DNA of 64,000 nucleotides, from positions 401,061 to 465,060 of the forward strand of contig NZ_JAMTCK010000006.1 in the NCBI RefSeq assembly GCF_024171785.1, read 5' to 3'. Positions 39,859 through 48,274 of this stretch are shown one piece after another (position 1 is the first letter of the stretch; the number at the start of each line of letters is the position of its first letter). Under the pieces are notes generated by a model. It was given only the letters and a program-made list of their open reading frames with translations. It made no database searches and was not told the origin of the DNA. The DNA comes from Goodfellowiella coeruleoviolacea (GTDB taxonomy: Bacteria; Actinomycetota; Actinomycetes; Mycobacteriales; Pseudonocardiaceae). The position numbers and the translations under genes are program-made.

Positions 39859-41385
39859 ATGGGCGCCCTCGACTGGATCGTCGTCGGTGGGTACTTCTTC
39901 GTGATGGTGGCGATCGGCGTCTGGTCCCGCGGGCGGATCAAGAACGTCATCGACTACTTCACCGCGGGCGGCAAGATGCCGTGGTGGCTGTCCGGCATCT
40001 CGCACCACATGTCCGGCTACAGCGCGGTGATGTTCGTGGCCTTCGCCGGTGAGGCCTACCGGCTGGGCCTGACCGTGTACATCTGGTGGGCGCTGACCAT
40101 CGGCGTGGGCATCGGCGTCGGCTCCTGGCTGTTCGCGGCCAGGTGGAACCGGCTGCGCGCCAAGTACGACGTGGCCTCCCCGCTGGAGTACCTGGCCAGG
40201 CGCTACAACGTGCCGTCACAGCAGGTGATGGCCTGGGCCGGCTCGGTGCTCAAGGTGGTCGACATCGCGTCCAAGTGGGCGGCGGTGGCCGTGCTGCTGC
40301 AGGGCTTCGCCGGCATCCCGGTCACCGTGGGCATCATCATCATCGGCGGCGTCACCATGATCTACTCGGTGATCGGCGGGCTGTGGGCGGACGCGCTCAC
40401 CGACTTCGGGCAGTTCATCATCCAGGCGCTGGCCGGCATCGTCATGTTCGGCGCGGTGATCAACTACTTCGGCGGGATCAGCTGGCTGTGGGAGATCTGG
40501 GGACAGCTGCCGCCCGACCACAGCCGGCCGCTCAACGGCCCCTACACGCTGACCTTCTTCATGGCGCTGTTCGTGATCAAGACGCTGGAGTACAACGGCG
40601 GCATGTGGAACCTGGCGCAGCGCTACATGGCCGCGCCCAGCGGCAGCCTGGCCCGCCGCTCGGCCGCGCTGTCCAGCGTGCTGTGGCTGGTGTGGCCGCT
40701 GGTGCTGTTCTTCCCGATGTGGGCGGCGCCGCTGATCGTGCCCGGCCTGGACAAGGCCGACGACGCGTACGTGGCCATGGGCGAGGCCATGCTGCCCGCC
40801 GGCATGATCGGCCTGGTGCTGGCCGGGTTCTTCTCGCACACCATGGCCATGGTCTCCTCGGACGCCAACGTGATCTCCGCGGTGATCACGCGCGACATGC
40901 TGCCCAGGATCTGGAAGGGCGCGGCCCGGTTCTCCGAGAAGGCCAAGCTCCAGGCGGCCCGGATCACCACGTTCGTGTTCATCGGGGTCAGCATGCTGAT
41001 CGCGATCACCTCTGGCGGCCAGGGCTTCGTGCTCAAGGTCGTGGTCGACCTGACCGCGGCCACGGTCGGCCCGATCGCCATCCCGCTGATCCTCGGCCTG
41101 CTGCCGTGGTTCAAGCGCTCCGGCTCGCTCGCCGCGACCACCTCGGTGCTGGTCGGGCTGGCCGTGTGGGCCGGGCTCTACATCGCCCAGAACACCGGCG
41201 GTGACATCAGCAAGGGCCTGCTGGTCTCTGCGCCGGTGCTGGTGTCGCTGGTCGTCTACGTCGGCATCGGCCTGATCAGGCCGGAGCGCAGCGCCGACCG
41301 GGACGCCCTGGTCGACTCGCTGAACAGCGACGACGGCGACGCCGTGCCCGAGAAGGGCAAGCCGGACGCGCTGTCCCCGGCCTGA
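39859..41385 (+). CDS. Sodium:solute symporter (SSS family)
   Basis: 508 residues with about 12-13 membrane helices. DWIVVGGYFFVMVAIGVWSR opens helix 1; FTAGGKMPWWLSGISHHMSG and YSVIGGLWADALTDFGQFII are typical SSS sodium-site regions. The C-terminus is a charged cytoplasmic tail. It imports a small solute (sugar, amino acid or carboxylate) with sodium. GGGAGG just before the ATG at 39859 fixes the start. It is probably regulated by the divergent LuxR protein and Crp-like sites. Confidence 0.9.
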   Translation: MGALDWIVVGGYFFVMVAIGVWSRGRIKNVIDYFTAGGKMPWWLSGISHHMSGYSAVMFVAFAGEAYRLGLTVYIWWALTIGVGIGVGSWLFAARWNRLRAKYDVASPLEYLARRYNVPSQQVMAWAGSVLKVVDIASKWAAVAVLLQGFAGIPVTVGIIIIGGVTMIYSVIGGLWADALTDFGQFIIQALAGIVMFGAVINYFGGISWLWEIWGQLPPDHSRPLNGPYTLTFFMALFVIKTLEYNGGMWNLAQRYMAAPSGSLARRSAALSSVLWLVWPLVLFFPMWAAPLIVPGLDKADDAYVAMGEAMLPAGMIGLVLAGFFSHTMAMVSSDANVISAVITRDMLPRIWKGAARFSEKAKLQAARITTFVFIGVSMLIAITSGGQGFVLKVVVDLTAATVGPIAIPLILGLLPWFKRSGSLAATTSVLVGLAVWAGLYIAQNTGGDISKGLLVSAPVLVSLVVYVGIGLIRPERSADRDALVDSLNSDDGDAVPEKGKPDALSPA

Positions 41386-41405
41386 CCGCCGAACTGGTCC
41401 AGCAG

Positions 41406-41445
41406 GGGCGGGGGCGTTTCCCAGACACGGGGGACGCCCCCGCCC
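41406..41445. terminator. Strong bidirectional terminator hairpin
   Basis: Perfect 12-bp arms GGGCGGGGGCGT and ACGCCCCCGCCC with a 16-nt loop separate the convergent symporter and secreted-protein genes. Confidence 0.85.
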
Positions 41446-41469
41446 GCTGTCAGGGGTGCCGCCCGGGTG

Positions 41470-42807
41470 TCACGAGCCCGGCACGATCTCGGCCAGCGGC
41501 ACGGCGAACACGATCCGCTTGTCGATCACGTTGCCGTTCTCGTCCAGGTAGTGCTCGGTGGCGGTCCACAGCTTGCCCGCGCTGATCGAGCCGCCCGTGC
41601 CGCTGTGCTCGTGGTACAGGTCCTCGCCGCCGATCGCCCAGCTCCACCGCGAGATCGCCGTGCCGCCCACCCGGCCCGCGTACATGAAGCTGTGCTTGCT
41701 GGCCGAACTGCGCCCCTGGTAGTAGGCGCCGTTCCAGGTCTGCACGCCCTGCACGTTGGACTTGGGGCTGGTCACCGCGTCGTAGGGCACGGCCTTGCCG
41801 CTGGTCAGCGTCAACAGCCTGGTGTCGGCCGCCACCGGGTAGCGGACCACCCGGCCGCCGGCCACGTTCGGGTTGGCGGTGTCCACGTTCGCCCGGTACT
41901 CGCCCACCACCAGGGTGTCCGGCGTGGTGCTGCGGTCCAGGGTCAGCGAGGCGTAGCAGAGCGCCGTGGTGGTCGGCACGCACCCGCCGCTGTTGGCCGG
42001 GGTGTTCACCTGCCTGTACACGCCGATCTGCGGCAGCACGTAGGAGAAGCCGTGGCCGTAGTAGGTGCCGCCGTGCAGGCCGACCCAGCTCTGCTGGCTG
42101 GCGTCCACCCAGAGGAACTTGGACATGTCGAACACCCGGATGCCCACCGAGGTGTCCGTGACGAACAGGTACTTGCCCAGCCAGGCGATGCCGCCGGCGT
42201 GGATGCCCACGGCCTTGAAGTTCGGCGTGCTCGTCCTGGTCGGCTCCACCAGCAGCACGTGCCGGTACTTGCCGGTGGTCCGGTCCACCAGGGACACGCG
42301 CGCGCCCTTGTCGTAGGAGGTGCCCGCGTTGGTGGCGGAGTAGTGCCAGGACACCACCATGGCGCGGTCGGTGTCCCACAGCCCGTCGTCGTCCGCGTCC
42401 GAGCTGCCGGTCACGCCCTGCGGCGCCCAGTTGTTGTTGGCGCTGTCGTCGTCCTCCCAGCAGAACCGGTCCACCGAGTGCAGCAGCGCGTCGTCGGGCA
42501 GCGGGATGTCGGTGCGGGCGTAGTACTCCGGCTGGGCCCCCCGCCGGCTGGTGTTGCAGTCGTTGGTGGACCGGTTGGCCGTGGTGAGCACCGTGTGCAC
42601 GGTGTCGGCGCCGATCTTGTTGGCCAGCGCGTTGGCGTAGCTGGTGAGGCCGAAGTCGGCGGTCATGGTGAAGTCGGTGCCGCTGCGCGCGGTGATCTGG
42701 GACAGCCGGGGGTCGTCCGCGGCCAGGGCGGTGCCGGTGGTCGGGACGAGCGCGGTGGCCGCGACGGCCAGGCCGGCCAGCGCGGTCCGGATGGGACGTA
42801 GTCGCAT
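41470..42807 (-). CDS. Secreted protein of unknown function
   Basis: 445 residues. A Sec signal peptide (MRLRPIRTALAGLAVAATAL, then VPTTGTALA before the likely cleavage site) leads an extracellular protein with repeated beta-rich segments such as HAGGIAWLGKYLFVTDTSVG and GLHGGTYYGHGFSYVLPQIG and two Cys pairs. The blade-like strands suggest a beta-propeller. Similar secreted proteins occur in Streptomyces without assigned function. It is separated from the symporter by a strong terminator. Confidence 0.72.
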   Translation of the reverse strand: MRLRPIRTALAGLAVAATALVPTTGTALAADDPRLSQITARSGTDFTMTADFGLTSYANALANKIGADTVHTVLTTANRSTNDCNTSRRGAQPEYYARTDIPLPDDALLHSVDRFCWEDDDSANNNWAPQGVTGSSDADDDGLWDTDRAMVVSWHYSATNAGTSYDKGARVSLVDRTTGKYRHVLLVEPTRTSTPNFKAVGIHAGGIAWLGKYLFVTDTSVGIRVFDMSKFLWVDASQQSWVGLHGGTYYGHGFSYVLPQIGVYRQVNTPANSGGCVPTTTALCYASLTLDRSTTPDTLVVGEYRANVDTANPNVAGGRVVRYPVAADTRLLTLTSGKAVPYDAVTSPKSNVQGVQTWNGAYYQGRSSASKHSFMYAGRVGGTAISRWSWAIGGEDLYHEHSGTGGSISAGKLWTATEHYLDENGNVIDKRIVFAVPLAEIVPGS

Positions 42808-42960
42808 AGCTGCGGGTATATCCAGTGGTCAGCGGCTGGGATAGCGGCATTTGGACGATTTATCACCAAAACAACACCATTTTTCGTTAACTTCTCACCT
42901 TGAGTCCCGGTCGGGAAATGCCGTGGACCGGGCCGGCACCGCCCCGCTTTGCTGAGCCGC

Positions 42961-43788
42961 ATGAGCGACTCACCCTGGGGACCGCCCCTCGACGCCCGAC
43001 CGGTGCTGCGCGACACCCACCAGCGGCTGCTCGCCCTGCTCGCGGACCTGTCACCGACCCAGTGGAACGCGCCGACCGCCTGCGCCGGCTGGACCGTCCG
43101 CGACATCGCCAACCACCTGCTCGGCAACGTCCTCGGCCGGCTGTCCCGCGACCGGGACCAGCACCAGCCGCTGGCACCCCGGCCGGGCGAGGAGTTCACC
43201 GCGTTCCTGCACCGGATCAACGACGAGTGGGTGCGCGCCGCCGTCCGGCTGTCCCCGCGCGTGCTCGTCGCACTGCTCGCCTCGGCGGGCGCCGAGCTGT
43301 GCGCGCACTGGGACGGCCTCGACCTGGCCGCGCTCGGCGGCAGCGTGTCCTGGGCCGGGCCGGAGCCCGCACCGGTGTGGCTGGACGTGGCCAGGGAGTA
43401 CACCGAGTGCTGGGTGCACCAGCAGCAGATCCGCGAGGCGGTGGGCGCGCCCCGGCTCGACGAGCCCGAGTTCCGCGCACCGGTCGTGGACACGTTCATG
43501 CGCGGCCTGCCGCACAGCCTGCGCGCGGTGCCCGCCGCTGCCGGCACGACCGTGGTGTTCACCGTCACCGGGGACAGCGGCGGCTCCTGGACGGCCACCC
43601 GCCAGGACGCGCGGTGGACCCTGCGGCGCGGTGGCGTGGCAGCACCGGACGCCACCCTGGCCACGGACGCGGACACGTTCTGGCGCCTGTGCACCCGCAA
43701 CCTCGCACCGGCCGACGCGGACCTGCGCACCAGCGGCGACCCCGCGCTCACCGCTGCGGCCGGCCGACTCGTGTCGATCATCATCTGA
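42961..43788 (+). CDS. Maleylpyruvate isomerase family (mycothiol-dependent-like) protein
   Basis: 275 residues. The MDMPI N-terminal helical bundle (LRDTHQRLLALLADLSPTQW, then CAGWTVRDIANHLLGNVLGR, with a metal His; REYTECWVHQQQIREAVG with further His) is followed by an MDMPI C-terminal domain (TRQDARWTLRRG...DADTFWRLCTRN). Such enzymes use or resemble mycothiol-dependent isomerases. No ribosome binding site is obvious before the ATG at 42961. Confidence 0.82.
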   Translation: MSDSPWGPPLDARPVLRDTHQRLLALLADLSPTQWNAPTACAGWTVRDIANHLLGNVLGRLSRDRDQHQPLAPRPGEEFTAFLHRINDEWVRAAVRLSPRVLVALLASAGAELCAHWDGLDLAALGGSVSWAGPEPAPVWLDVAREYTECWVHQQQIREAVGAPRLDEPEFRAPVVDTFMRGLPHSLRAVPAAAGTTVVFTVTGDSGGSWTATRQDARWTLRRGGVAAPDATLATDADTFWRLCTRNLAPADADLRTSGDPALTAAAGRLVSIII

Positions 43789-43874
43789 GCAGGCCGTAGC
43801 GTCTGTGCGGCGGCCGGCTCGCCCAGCCGGGGCTCGCTCAGCCGGCGGCCGGAACGGAAAGGAACGGGTGGCCA

Positions 43875-44705
43875 GTGGGGTCGAAAGCGCTGACGGTGAC
43901 CACGCGCAACGCCAACTTCCAGCAGTGGCAGGCGCTGCTGACCAACCGCACCAAGCGCCAGCGGCTGGGCGAGTTCGTGGTCCAGGGCGTGCGGCCGATC
44001 AGCATGGCCGTCGCGCACGGCTGGCAGGTGCGCACCCTGATCCAGCCGATCGACCAGCGGCTGTCCGGGTGGGCGCGGGACGTGCTGCACCAGCACCCGG
44101 ACGCCACCCGGGTGCACATGGCCCCGGACCTGCTGCGCGAACTCGGCGCCAAGGACGAGCAGACCCCGGAGCTGCTGGCCGTGGTCGCCACTCGCCCGGA
44201 CGAGCTGACCCGCATCCCCGTCCGGCCGGACTTCCTCGGCCTGGTGTTCGACCGACCGACCAGCCCGGGCAACATCGGCACCATCGTCCGCTCGGCCGAC
44301 GCCTTCGGCGCGTCCGGCGTCGTGGTCACCGGCCACGCCGCCGACGTCTACGACCCCAAGGCGGTGCGGGCCAGCACCGGATCGCTGTTCGCCCTGCCCA
44401 CGGTCCGCGAGTCCGCGCCGAGGGCCGTGGTCGACTGGCTGCGCGCCACCCAGGCCCCGAACCACCCCGTCCGGGTGATCGGCACGGACGAGACCGGCGA
44501 GCTGGACATCGCCGACTGCGACCTGACCGGCCCGGTCCTGCTGGTGATCGGCAACGAGACCAGCGGCATGAGCGCGGCCTGGCGGGACGCGTGCGACCAG
44601 GTCGTCCGCATCCCCATCGGCGGCAGCGCCAGCTCCCTCAACGCCGCGGCCGCCGCCACCGTCCTGCTCTACGAGACCGCCCGCCAACGCCGCCCCACCC
44701 ACTGA
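43875..44705 (+). CDS. SpoU/TrmH family RNA 2'-O-methyltransferase
   Basis: 276 residues. A substrate-binding N-terminal domain (RNANFQQWQALLTNRTKRQR and LGEFVVQGVRP) precedes the SPOUT knot with motif 1 FDRPTSPGNIGTIVRSADAF, motif 2 VLLVIGNETSGMS and motif 3 IPIGGSASSLNAAAAATVLL. It methylates rRNA or tRNA. The GTG start at 43875 follows GGAACGG-type purines. The last 29 bp including the stop and flank are copied exactly at 46685-46713, bracketing the DprA-PRTase cassette. Confidence 0.9.
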   Translation: MGSKALTVTTRNANFQQWQALLTNRTKRQRLGEFVVQGVRPISMAVAHGWQVRTLIQPIDQRLSGWARDVLHQHPDATRVHMAPDLLRELGAKDEQTPELLAVVATRPDELTRIPVRPDFLGLVFDRPTSPGNIGTIVRSADAFGASGVVVTGHAADVYDPKAVRASTGSLFALPTVRESAPRAVVDWLRATQAPNHPVRVIGTDETGELDIADCDLTGPVLLVIGNETSGMSAAWRDACDQVVRIPIGGSASSLNAAAAATVLLYETARQRRPTH

Positions 44706-44716
44706 CCCGGCCGCCG
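44688..44716. repeat. 29-bp direct repeat, left copy
   Basis: This sequence covers the last codons and stop of the SpoU methyltransferase gene and 11 bp of flank. It is identical to 46685-46713, so the two copies bracket a segment of about 2.0 kb. Confidence 0.9.
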
Positions 44717-44758
44717 CACGTCCCACTTTCGGGTGCACCCGCCCGCGGACCCTGGCTT

Positions 44759-44781
44759 TCGAACACCTGTTCTCCTACCGT
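44759..44781 (+). promoter_or_regulatory. LexA-like SOS box plus -10 element
   Basis: TCGAAC-ACCT-GTTCTC (44759-44774) matches the actinobacterial LexA consensus TCGAAC-N4-GTTCGA except for the last two bases. TACCGT (44776-44781) directly downstream is a plausible -10. The box would occlude the -35 region of the DprA-like gene promoter. Confidence 0.55.
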
Positions 44782-44849
44782 GGGATTCGCCTTCGGTGCG
44801 CCGTGTTACCGCTCCGGAGACAGGCCCCGTGTGACGAGAGTGAGGTGCC

Positions 44850-45887
44850 ATGCCGTCCGGTGTGATCCCAGTCAGGCCGCGGTCGTGCGCGCTCGGCGGC
44901 GGCTCGGCCGTGTCTCCTACCCTGGCCGTGTCTCCTACCCTGGCTGTGTCTCCTACCCTGGCCGGGGTGAGCACATGGGACGACGACGAGCGGGCCGCAC
45001 TCGTGGCGCTGCTGCGGGCGCGTCCCCAGGGCATGAGCTGGTCGCGCATCACCGCCGAGGTCGCCGACCTGGGCAGCGCCCGGGCGCTGTTCGACCGGTA
45101 CTGCCCGCCGGCCCTGTTCGGTGTCGGCGACGCCGGGACAGACCTGGCGGCCGAGTTCGACACCGCCCGCCGGGACGTCGCCGCGTGGCGCACGGCTGAC
45201 TTCCGCTTCCTCACCTTCGCCGACGCGGACTACCCCGCCCGGCTGCGCGAGGTGCACGAGATGCCGCCGGTCCTGTTCACCAGGGGACGGCTGGTCGACG
45301 CGGACCGGGCCGTCTCGGTCGTCGGTTCCAGGAGCGCACCGGCATCGGCCCTCGACGTGGCCGCGACAATCGCCACCGCGTTGAGCGAACGCGGCCTCAC
45401 CGTCCTGTCCGGACTCGCCGAGGGGATCGACACCGCCGCGCACACAGCGGCCCTGGCTGCCGGCGGCCGAACAGTCGCCGTGATCGGTACCGGCATCCGC
45501 CGCGCCTATCCGGCGAGCAACCGCGCGCTGCAGGACCGCATCGCCGGGGACGGGCTGGTCATCTCGCAGTTCTGGCCGGACGCCGCGCCCACCAGGCAGT
45601 CGTTCCCCCTGCGCAACGCCACCATGAGCGGCTACGGGCTGGCCACGATCGTCGTCGCGGCCAGCGAGTTGAGCGGCGCCCGCATCCAGGCCAGGGCCGC
45701 GGTGGCGCACGGCCGGCCGGTCATCCTGATGGAGGCGGTGGCCGCCGGCACGAACTGGGGCCAGGCACTGCTCGGCCAGCCAGACGTGTTCGTGGCGCGT
45801 GACCCGGCTGAAGCCGTGAAACACGTCGAGGGCGTCCTCGCCGACGAGCAGCAGATCGCCGCACTGCTCTCGCCGCCCCGTGAATGA
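44850..45887 (+). CDS. DprA/Smf-family protein (ShosA-like candidate)
   Basis: 345 residues. A helical N-terminal domain (DDDERAALVALLRARPQGMS) precedes the DprA Rossmann fold: VVGSRSAPASALDVAATIAT, VLSGLAEGIDTAAHTAALAA, VAVIGTGIRRAYPASNRALQ, QSFPLRNATMSGYGLATIVV and SGARIQARAAVAHGRPVILM. The C-terminal winged helix of competence DprA is absent. ATG 44850 has GAGGT three bases upstream, but residues 20-38 are translated from an 18-bp tandem repeat; GTG 44967 (VSTWDDDER), seven bases after a TACCCT element, is an alternative leaderless start. It overlaps the PRTase gene by 8 bp, as in ShosTA-type toxin-antitoxin pairs. Confidence 0.82.
   Translation: MPSGVIPVRPRSCALGGGSAVSPTLAVSPTLAVSPTLAGVSTWDDDERAALVALLRARPQGMSWSRITAEVADLGSARALFDRYCPPALFGVGDAGTDLAAEFDTARRDVAAWRTADFRFLTFADADYPARLREVHEMPPVLFTRGRLVDADRAVSVVGSRSAPASALDVAATIATALSERGLTVLSGLAEGIDTAAHTAALAAGGRTVAVIGTGIRRAYPASNRALQDRIAGDGLVISQFWPDAAPTRQSFPLRNATMSGYGLATIVVAASELSGARIQARAAVAHGRPVILMEAVAAGTNWGQALLGQPDVFVARDPAEAVKHVEGVLADEQQIAALLSPPRE
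44909..44962 (+). repeat. 18-bp tandem repeat, three copies, with TACCCT core
   Basis: Units of the type GCCGTGTCTCCTACCCTG are repeated three times. Each contains TACCCT, which fits a TAnnnT -10 element; the third is correctly placed for initiation at GTG 44967. Confidence 0.8.
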
Positions 45888-46679
45888 CCACCGGAGCCGC
45901 CCGCAGGTCATCCGGCACGAACTCACCCGCCGCGTCGGTGGCTTCTTCCGCAACACCCGGCACCTGCCCGGGCAGACGTGCACGACCTGCGCGGTGCCCA
46001 CCGGTGGTGGTGCGTTCTGCCCGCAGTGCGCCGGCCGCCGAACCAGATTCGGCGACCGCCTGGCCGACCTGGTCGTGCTGCTGACCTACGTGCGTGGCTG
46101 GGCCGCTGGCAGCGTGTCCACCAGTCCGCCCACACCGTGCGCGCCTACAAGCGCACGCCACCCGTGCGCAGGTGTGCCAACGACCTCGAACTGATGGTCA
46201 TGGCGGCCACGGAACTGCACGGGCGGTGCATGGTCGAGGCGGTGGGCCAGGAATGGACCGCGGTGACGTTCGTGCCCTCGGCGACCCGTGGCGGACCGGA
46301 CCACCCCGTCGCCGCACTGGCCCGTCAGGTGGCCGGTCTCGGGCCCGCCAACCGGTTGCTGTTGGCCCCGGGCCCAGGCATCGCGGCCAAGCGAGTCGTG
46401 CGCGCCGACCGGTTCGTGGTGCCGGCGAAGTACCGGGCGCGAACACGTGACGGCCACGTTCTGCTCGTCGACGACACCTGGGTGTCCGGCGGCAACATCC
46501 AGTCGGCCGCCGTCGCGTTGCACGACGCTGGCGCGGCCCGGGTCACCGCACTGTGCGTTGGTCGCTGGTGCGACAACGGGTGGACCGCACACCGCGCGCT
46601 GCTGGACAGCTGCACCGACCCCTACGACCCGTTCGTCTGCCCGGTACCGTCCGGCACCTGCCGGTTGCTGTCGGAATGA
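45880..46679 (+). pseudogene. ComF-like phosphoribosyltransferase (ShosT-like candidate), apparent frameshift
   Basis: The first frame (GTG 45880) encodes HELTRRVGGFFRNTRHLPG and a zinc ribbon CTTCAVPTGGGAFCPQC, then DRLADLVVLLTYV. The PRTase body continues in the -1 frame from about 46105: VHQSAHTVRAYKRTPPVRRC, then NDLELMVMAATELHGRC, and the PRPP-binding loop VLLVDDTWVSGGNIQSAAVA, ending at 46679. The switch lies between about 46083 and 46115; no canonical slippery heptamer is obvious. It is either an inactivating frameshift, a sequencing error, or recoding. The pairing with a DprA-like gene recalls ShosT/ShosA, where the PRTase is the toxin. Confidence 0.72.
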
Positions 46680-46684
46680 CCGTC

Positions 46685-46713
46685 CGCCGCCCCACCCACT
46701 GACCCGGCCGCCG
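46685..46713. repeat. 29-bp direct repeat, right copy
   Basis: Exact copy of 44688-44716 placed 6 bp after the PRTase stop codon. Outside the SpoU gene it has no coding role. Confidence 0.9.
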
Positions 46714-46732
46714 GTCCCGGTGGGGCCAAAAA

Positions 46733-46752
46733 CTTCCCACTCCAGTGGGGAG
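46733..46752. terminator. Hairpin downstream of the DprA-PRTase cassette
   Basis: CTTCCCACT pairs with AGTGGGGAG (one G-T pair) around a 2-nt loop, preceded by an A-rich run, which suits termination of either strand. Confidence 0.4.
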
Positions 46753-46832
46753 CCTCTGTGTGCGCTGTCAGGAATCGGTGATGTACTCCCCGTACCGCCG
46801 ACCCGTTGTCGCACAGCCGAGGAGACCCGCTG

Positions 46833-48140
46833 GTGGCCGTACCCACGTTGTCGAGGCGCCTGCTCATGTTGGTGATGACCGCACTGGTGCTGGCCGCGAC
46901 GGCGGCGGGATGTGTGTCCACGGCCGACGCGGGCGCCCCCGGCCAGCCGAACGGGGACGCCGCCGCGACCAACTGGACCGCGGCCTGGGGCAGCGCCATG
47001 CAGTTCCCCATCCCCCTCGACCAGACACCGGCCAGTGCCTGGTCGCAGCAGGGGTTCGCCGACCACACCCTGCGCCAGACCATCCGGCTCAGCACCGGTG
47101 GTTCGAGCGTGCGCGTCCACCTGTCCAACCAGTACGGCACCCAGCCGCTGAAGGTGGCTGGCGCGGCGATCGCCAGGACGGGTGACGGTGCGGTGGTGTG
47201 GCCGGACAGCCAGCAGCGGCTGGCCTTCGCCGGATCCGCGTCGGTGGTGATCCCACCCGGCCAGGAGGTGGTCAGCGACGCGGTCAAGCTGACCACGGCG
47301 CCGCTGGAACGGCTCAGCGTGACCACGCACTTCGCCGAGCCGACCGGGCCGACCACCTTCCACCGGTCGGCCACGGCCACGTCCTACCGCGCCGCCGGTG
47401 ACCACCTGACCGATCCCGCCGCGGACGCCTTCACCGAGACCGCGGACTCCTGGTTCTACCTGAGCGGGGTGGACGTGGCCGGTGGTGCCAGCCGGGCGCG
47501 GAGCACGGTGGTGCTGTTCGGTGACTCGCTGGTGGACGGCGTCGGCTCGACGGTGAACTCGGACAGCCGGCTGTCCGACGACCTGGCCGAACGCCTGGTC
47601 GCCGCGCAGCAGCCGCTGAGCGTGGTCAACACCGGCATCGGCGGCAACAAGCTGCTCAGCGACGCCACCTGCGGGGGCGAGAAAGCGCTTGCCCGGTTCG
47701 AGCGGGACGTGCTGGACCGCCCCGGCGTGCGCACGGTGCTCGTCCACCTCGGCGGCAACGACATCGGCACCCCGCAGATGGACGACGGGTGCATCCGGCC
47801 CAACCCGCGGGTGACCGGCCAGCAGCTCATCGAGGGCTACCAGGAGTTGGTGCGCGCGGCGCACGCACGCGGGGTGAAGATCATCGGCGCCACCATCCTG
47901 CCGCTCAAGGGCGCGAAGTTCCCGTTCTGGGACGAGAACGCGGAGCGGACCAGGGAGGAGGTCAACACCTGGATCCGCACCAGCGGGGCGTTCGACGCGG
48001 TCGTGGACATCGCCCAGGTGCTGGCCAACCCCACCGATCCGGCCGCCCCACGCCCCGGTTACGTGTTCGTGGACGGGTTGCACCCCAACGACACCGGCTA
48101 CCACGCGATCGCCGCCGCCATCGACCTCACCACCCTCTGA
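46833..48140 (+). CDS. SGNH/GDSL hydrolase lipoprotein
   Basis: 435 residues. The N-terminus (RRLLMLVMTALVLAATAAGC) is a lipoprotein signal with the lipobox Cys. An N-terminal beta-sandwich of about 180 residues precedes the SGNH domain: VVLFGDSLVDGVGS (nucleophile Ser), NTGIGGNKLL (Gly), HLGGNDIG (Asn) and DGLHPNDTGYHAIA (Asp and His). It should be an extracellular esterase or acetylhydrolase anchored to the membrane. GAGGAGA lies eight bases before the GTG at 46833. Confidence 0.87.
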   Translation: MAVPTLSRRLLMLVMTALVLAATAAGCVSTADAGAPGQPNGDAAATNWTAAWGSAMQFPIPLDQTPASAWSQQGFADHTLRQTIRLSTGGSSVRVHLSNQYGTQPLKVAGAAIARTGDGAVVWPDSQQRLAFAGSASVVIPPGQEVVSDAVKLTTAPLERLSVTTHFAEPTGPTTFHRSATATSYRAAGDHLTDPAADAFTETADSWFYLSGVDVAGGASRARSTVVLFGDSLVDGVGSTVNSDSRLSDDLAERLVAAQQPLSVVNTGIGGNKLLSDATCGGEKALARFERDVLDRPGVRTVLVHLGGNDIGTPQMDDGCIRPNPRVTGQQLIEGYQELVRAAHARGVKIIGATILPLKGAKFPFWDENAERTREEVNTWIRTSGAFDAVVDIAQVLANPTDPAAPRPGYVFVDGLHPNDTGYHAIAAAIDLTTL

Positions 48141-48274
48141 CCACACCGGAAACCGGTCAGCCGCGACCGCCTGACGGGATGATTTCGGGCTGACAGATCA
48201 ATTTCCGATGACCACAACGCCACAGTCTGTCCACCGCGGACAGGGCCGTCAGCATCGCCTGGGATGCTGCCCGC

